Part shown: one piece after another, positions 61,531 to 64,000 of the stretch
Layout of the letters: every line of letters starts with the position of its first letter
How positions within the stretch are numbered: the first letter of the stretch is position 1
NCBI GenBank assembly: GCA_963840075.1
Contig: CAWIXS010000017.1
Location: 248,001 to 312,000 of the forward strand
From: AWTP1-13 sp963840075
GTDB taxonomy: Bacteria > Pseudomonadota > Alphaproteobacteria > Rhizobiales > Hyphomicrobiaceae
Reading direction: 5' to 3'
Length of the DNA: 64,000 nucleotides
Position numbers and translations under genes: made by a program
Notes under the pieces: generated by a model
The model's database searches: none
The model's input: only the letters and a program-made list of their open reading frames with translations
What the model was told of the DNA's origin: nothing

Positions 61531-61965
61531 GTGGCTCGCGTGCAGTTGAAGACGGATCCTGTTCGTCGAAGGCTCATGCAGCGCGTCAGGCGGCGAGGCA
61601 CACCTGCAGAAAAGATCGTTGCGGGAGTTTGCCGTGAGCTCGGTCTGCGATATCGACTAAACGTTAAGTCTCTCCCAGGTTCGCCCGATATAGCCAACAA
61701 AACTCGACGATGGGCGATCTTCGTACATGGCTGCTTTTGGCACCAGCATCCGAATTGTACCAAGGCAACCATGCCCAAGCGCAATGCGGGTTTTTGGCGA
61801 GAGAAGTTCGAGAGCAACCGGCTCCGTGATGCACGAAAAATCGAGGAGCTTTGCGCCTCCGGTTATAGGGTCATCATCGTCTGGCAGTGCGAGACGGACA
61901 ATCCGGTGGCGATTCAAAAACGACTCTCAGATTTGCGCAAAACGCGTCGCGTAGATTGCTTGTAG
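61531..61965 (+). CDS. vsr: Very short patch repair endonuclease (Vsr)
   Basis: A 144-aa endonuclease that nicks beside T:G mismatches left by deamination of 5-methylcytosine. Landmarks: RVRRRGTPAEKIVAGVCREL, GLRYRLNVKSLPGSPDIANK (catalytic Asp), WAIFVHGCFWHQHPNC (with His and the zinc-binding Cys) and VIIVWQCETDNPV. Start is GTG at 61531. It follows the cytosine methyltransferase, as in many Dcm-Vsr pairs, and protects the methylated sites from mutation. Its last 39 bases overlap the convergent nuclease gene. Confidence 0.92.
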   Translation: MARVQLKTDPVRRRLMQRVRRRGTPAEKIVAGVCRELGLRYRLNVKSLPGSPDIANKTRRWAIFVHGCFWHQHPNCTKATMPKRNAGFWREKFESNRLRDARKIEELCASGYRVIIVWQCETDNPVAIQKRLSDLRKTRRVDCL

Positions 61966-62777
61966 GCGATCGATCATCGCCGCATAGTGATAGGGGTCCT
62001 GCCTCTGTGGCGCCGGCGCGCTCGCGCGCAGTGTGACTGACGACCCGTCATTCTTGCAGTAGACGACGACAATCCCGAGAGCGTCGTATCCGGGAATTCC
62101 CGTCTTCGATCTCCGCGGCAGTTGTTTCACCTTGTCGATAGTTATGCTGACCGACTTCGGTTGGTCGTGCGTGCTCCAGTCGGGGGCCGATGCGCGGTTC
62201 TTCTTGTTGAGCTCGGACTCAGAAAGGTCTCCGCGCTATTGATCATCACGAAGCCCGCGGCAATCGCCGAGTCGTGGGCGCCGTGCACGGTGAGATGGCT
62301 CGAATTCAGCTCGTCATAGAGACGCGGAAGGGCGCGCTGATGAGCGGTCATGCAGGCTTTCGCTTCCAATGCAACCAGCACGCTTCCTACTTCAACGTCG
62401 CGAAGCTCAGGCAGCGATTGCAGCTCCGCGCGCTCCTTCTTCGTCAGGTCGATTCCATACCGATCGACGAGCCCCGCAAGTGTCTGCTGGCTCGGCGGGG
62501 ACGCGCTTGCGGGTTGGCAGATGACCAAGTCCAGGTCTTTCTTCCTGTCGTGCTGGAAATCTCGCATCTCGACATTTATCCCGAAGCCGACGCGATTGGC
62601 GGCAACGTGCTCACGGAACAGCTTCGAGCTGCGCAGCAAATCGAAGACGATCCCCCAGCACGCCACCTTGGAGTGACGGTCACTCCTACTGTGGTAGCCC
62701 CACATGTTGCCGTGGCGGTCTGTAATCGTCGGTTTCGAGAGCGTTCGGATCAGGATTTCAGGGCCAGATATCGTCAT
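61927..62777 (-). pseudogene. Probable PD-(D/E)xK restriction endonuclease, single-base frameshift
   Basis: Reads MTISGPEILIRTLSKPTITD, CWGIVFDLLRSSKLFREHVA and KKDLDLVICQPASAS, then VGSVLVALEAKACMTAHQRA with a D...E-x-K pattern fitting a PD-(D/E)xK nuclease core, and LYDELNSSHLTVHGAHDSAI. Frame 1 stops after SAETFL; with one G restored near 62220 it goes on ELNKKNRASAPDWSTHDQPK, then DALGIVVVYCKNDGSSVTL, to the stop, giving 283 aa. It converges on the methyltransferase-Vsr pair, so I infer the cognate restriction enzyme. No named family is recognised. It is broken as read. Confidence 0.65.
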
Positions 62778-62806
62778 GCCAGAGACCTACCTCGAGTCTC
62801 AACAGG

Positions 62807-63031
62807 ATGACATCCGCCTCCGCACAATACCAGACGTTTGCCGGCCAACGCGCCGCCCACGCGTTGCGCGAGGCCTGGCGCAACCCGCCGGATCTCGTGC
62901 AGCGCGTGCCGAACGTGGTGCCGGGCTACCCCGACCGCCTCCTGCCCGTCGACGACAAGGCCGCCACCCTTGAAGAGCGCACTGCGGCTCGCGCCGCGCT
63001 CACGCGGTCAGCTTCACCAGCGTCAGGCTGA
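62807..63031 (+). other. Possible truncated N-terminal gene fragment
   Basis: An open frame beginning MTSASAQYQTFAGQRAAHAL and running through NPPDLVQRVPNVVPGYPDRL before degenerating over the end of the convergent transporter gene. The first 60 residues look protein-like (helix then a Pro-rich strand region), but the C-terminus is lost. It may be the start of a gene truncated by the arrival of the restriction-modification module or by the transporter side. No family recognised. Confidence 0.35.
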
Positions 63032-64000
63032 AGGCGGCGATGAAGAGGGACGCCAGCAGGCCGAGCAGGAGCGGCCTTGCCCCCTTCGCCCGCAGCCTGC
63101 CGACGTCTGCCGCGAGCCCCAGCGCTGCCAGCGCCATCGACAACAGAACGGTCGCAGCGACGCCGAGGACGGCCCGCGCCTCCGCCGGTACGGCGATGAT
63201 GCTGTTGACGGCCACCAGCGCCGCGAAGCCGAGCACGAACCACGGCACCGGCACCTTCGCCGAGCCGGCTCCGCCGGCTCCAGGAGCGAGACGGCGCGCG
63301 GCGAGGAGGCCGAGCGCCATCACCATCGGCGCCAGCAGCATCACCCGGGACAGCTTGGCAACGGTCCCGAGCTCTCCGGCCTGCCGGCTGTCCTGGAAGG
63401 TCGCGCCGACCACCTGCGCGATCTCGTGGATCGATGCGCCGGCCCACAGGCCGTAGCTGCGCGGGGAGAGGTCGAGCACGCCGGGCAGCAGCGGATAGAC
63501 GAACATGGCAATCGAGCCGAACAAGGTCACGCAGGCCAGCGCATAGGCCACGTCCTCCTCGGGTGCCGCCGTCACCGTGTTGGTGGCGATGACGGCCGAC
63601 GCCCCGCAGATCGACGTGCCGCCGGCGATCAGCTCGGTGAGCTTGCGCTCGACGCCGAGCAGGCGCCCCAGCCAGACCGTGACGAGGAAGGTGCTGACGA
63701 CGGATGCCACGAGAATGGCGAGGCCCGTGGCGCCCACCTCCACGATCTGGGAGGCGGTGAGCTGCGTCCCCAGCAGCACGATGCCCAGCCGCAGCAGCCT
63801 GCGGGCCGAGAAGGCCACGCCCGGCTGCGCGGCGGCCGGCGCGCCGATGGTGTTGCGCACGGCGATGCCGAGCACGATCGCCGCGATCATGGGGCTCAGC
63901 AGCCCCACGCCGGGGATCTGGCGGACGGCGAAGGCCGCGGCGACGATCGCCGCAACCAGCACCAGGCCCGGCCAGACCGCCCGCAGCCACGCCCTCGCCT
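63000..64000 (-). CDS. YeiH-family putative sulfate exporter (5' end beyond window)
   Basis: A membrane protein with about nine segments visible, and the reading frame still open at the window's right edge (the first codons are missing). Family signatures: PMIAAIVLGIAVRNTIG, RLLRLGIVLLGTQLTASQIV, LIAGGTSICGASAVIATNTV, GLWAGASIHEIAQVVGA and KLSRVMLLAPMVMAL. The YeiH/PSE family has been proposed to export sulfate or related anions; few members are characterised. Confidence 0.9.
   Translation of the reverse strand, partial: ARAWLRAVWPGLVLVAAIVAAAFAVRQIPGVGLLSPMIAAIVLGIAVRNTIGAPAAAQPGVAFSARRLLRLGIVLLGTQLTASQIVEVGATGLAILVASVVSTFLVTVWLGRLLGVERKLTELIAGGTSICGASAVIATNTVTAAPEEDVAYALACVTLFGSIAMFVYPLLPGVLDLSPRSYGLWAGASIHEIAQVVGATFQDSRQAGELGTVAKLSRVMLLAPMVMALGLLAARRLAPGAGGAGSAKVPVPWFVLGFAALVAVNSIIAVPAEARAVLGVAATVLLSMALAALGLAADVGRLRAKGARPLLLGLLASLFIAAFSLTLVKLTA

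Overview
The window is high-GC, densely coded alphaproteobacterial chromosome, most likely from the order Hyphomicrobiales (Rhizobiales). This placement is inferred from gene content: a membrane-anchored cytochrome c of the CycM type beside kdsB and pheA, a yejABEF peptide importer, a ribosomal protein L19 carrying a C-terminal helical extension, Bug/TAXI-type solute receptors, DUF2852 and SHOCT proteins, an alphaproteobacterial GAAC-N7-GAAC SOS box, and several families of GC-rich intergenic palindromes. No rRNA operon, intact tRNA, CRISPR array or transposase was seen.

Layout. 1-8.3 kb, minus strand: a partial NADP-binding oxidoreductase, an alpha/beta hydrolase, a UPF0114 membrane protein, a RES toxin with a broken antitoxin, an M3 oligopeptidase, a PHP-domain remnant, pheA and kdsB. 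8.4-15.4 kb, plus strand: cytochrome c, then a peptide ABC importer (a collapsed binding-protein relic, yejA with a frameshift, yejB, yejE, yejF). 15.9-20.6 kb: rplS, a GNAT acetyltransferase, zapE, proC and an APH-like kinase. 20.6-25.9 kb: a TetR regulator diverging from an RND efflux adaptor and pump, with two matching operator-like palindromes between them. 26-31 kb: a phosphodiesterase, a TSUP transporter, a small winged-helix-like protein, then a roughly 2-kb island (metal-binding, SHOCT and DUF2852 proteins and an ECF sigma factor) bracketed by two copies of a cupin gene 3' end. 31.3-35 kb: a class II ribonucleotide reductase interrupted by a 373-residue intein directly before its catalytic cysteine, behind a promoter overlapped by a LexA box. 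35-44.3 kb: decayed glyoxalase/esterase genes, a GST, fabI, a TAXI-TRAP transporter with a translationally coupled 31-aa membrane peptide, a secreted isoaspartyl methyltransferase, a secreted hypothetical protein and a broken NUDIX gene. 44.4-53.5 kb: a Bug receptor with a two-subunit molybdenum hydroxylase, a lipoprotein, then an amidohydrolase / Rieske / beta-propeller cluster interrupted by a papain-fold (BtrH-like) gene. 53.9-60.1 kb: YbjN-like, UbiK-like, lgt, a MidA-like methyltransferase, pgeF, a duplicated-domain lipoprotein and prs. 60.3-62.8 kb: a restriction-modification module (C5 cytosine methyltransferase, Vsr endonuclease, and a convergent PD-(D/E)xK-like protein that is probably the nuclease). 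The window ends inside a YeiH-family transporter.

A cross-cutting observation is that many otherwise well-conserved genes are broken by exactly one missing or extra base (RES antitoxin, yejA, glyoxalase, esterase, NUDIX, molybdenum hydroxylase twice, beta-propeller twice with compensation, pgeF, restriction nuclease). This many isolated indels suggests residual sequencing or assembly error at least as strongly as pseudogenization. The glyoxalase-esterase deletion fusion, the PHP fragment, the cupin 3' copy and the collapsed binding protein are genuine decay or rearrangement.

The best candidates for under-described biology are the methyltransferase-Vsr-nuclease module, the SOS-boxed intein-bearing NrdJ, the 31-aa TRAP-coupled peptide, the cupin-flanked island, and GC-rich palindromic repeats that have entered reading frames.
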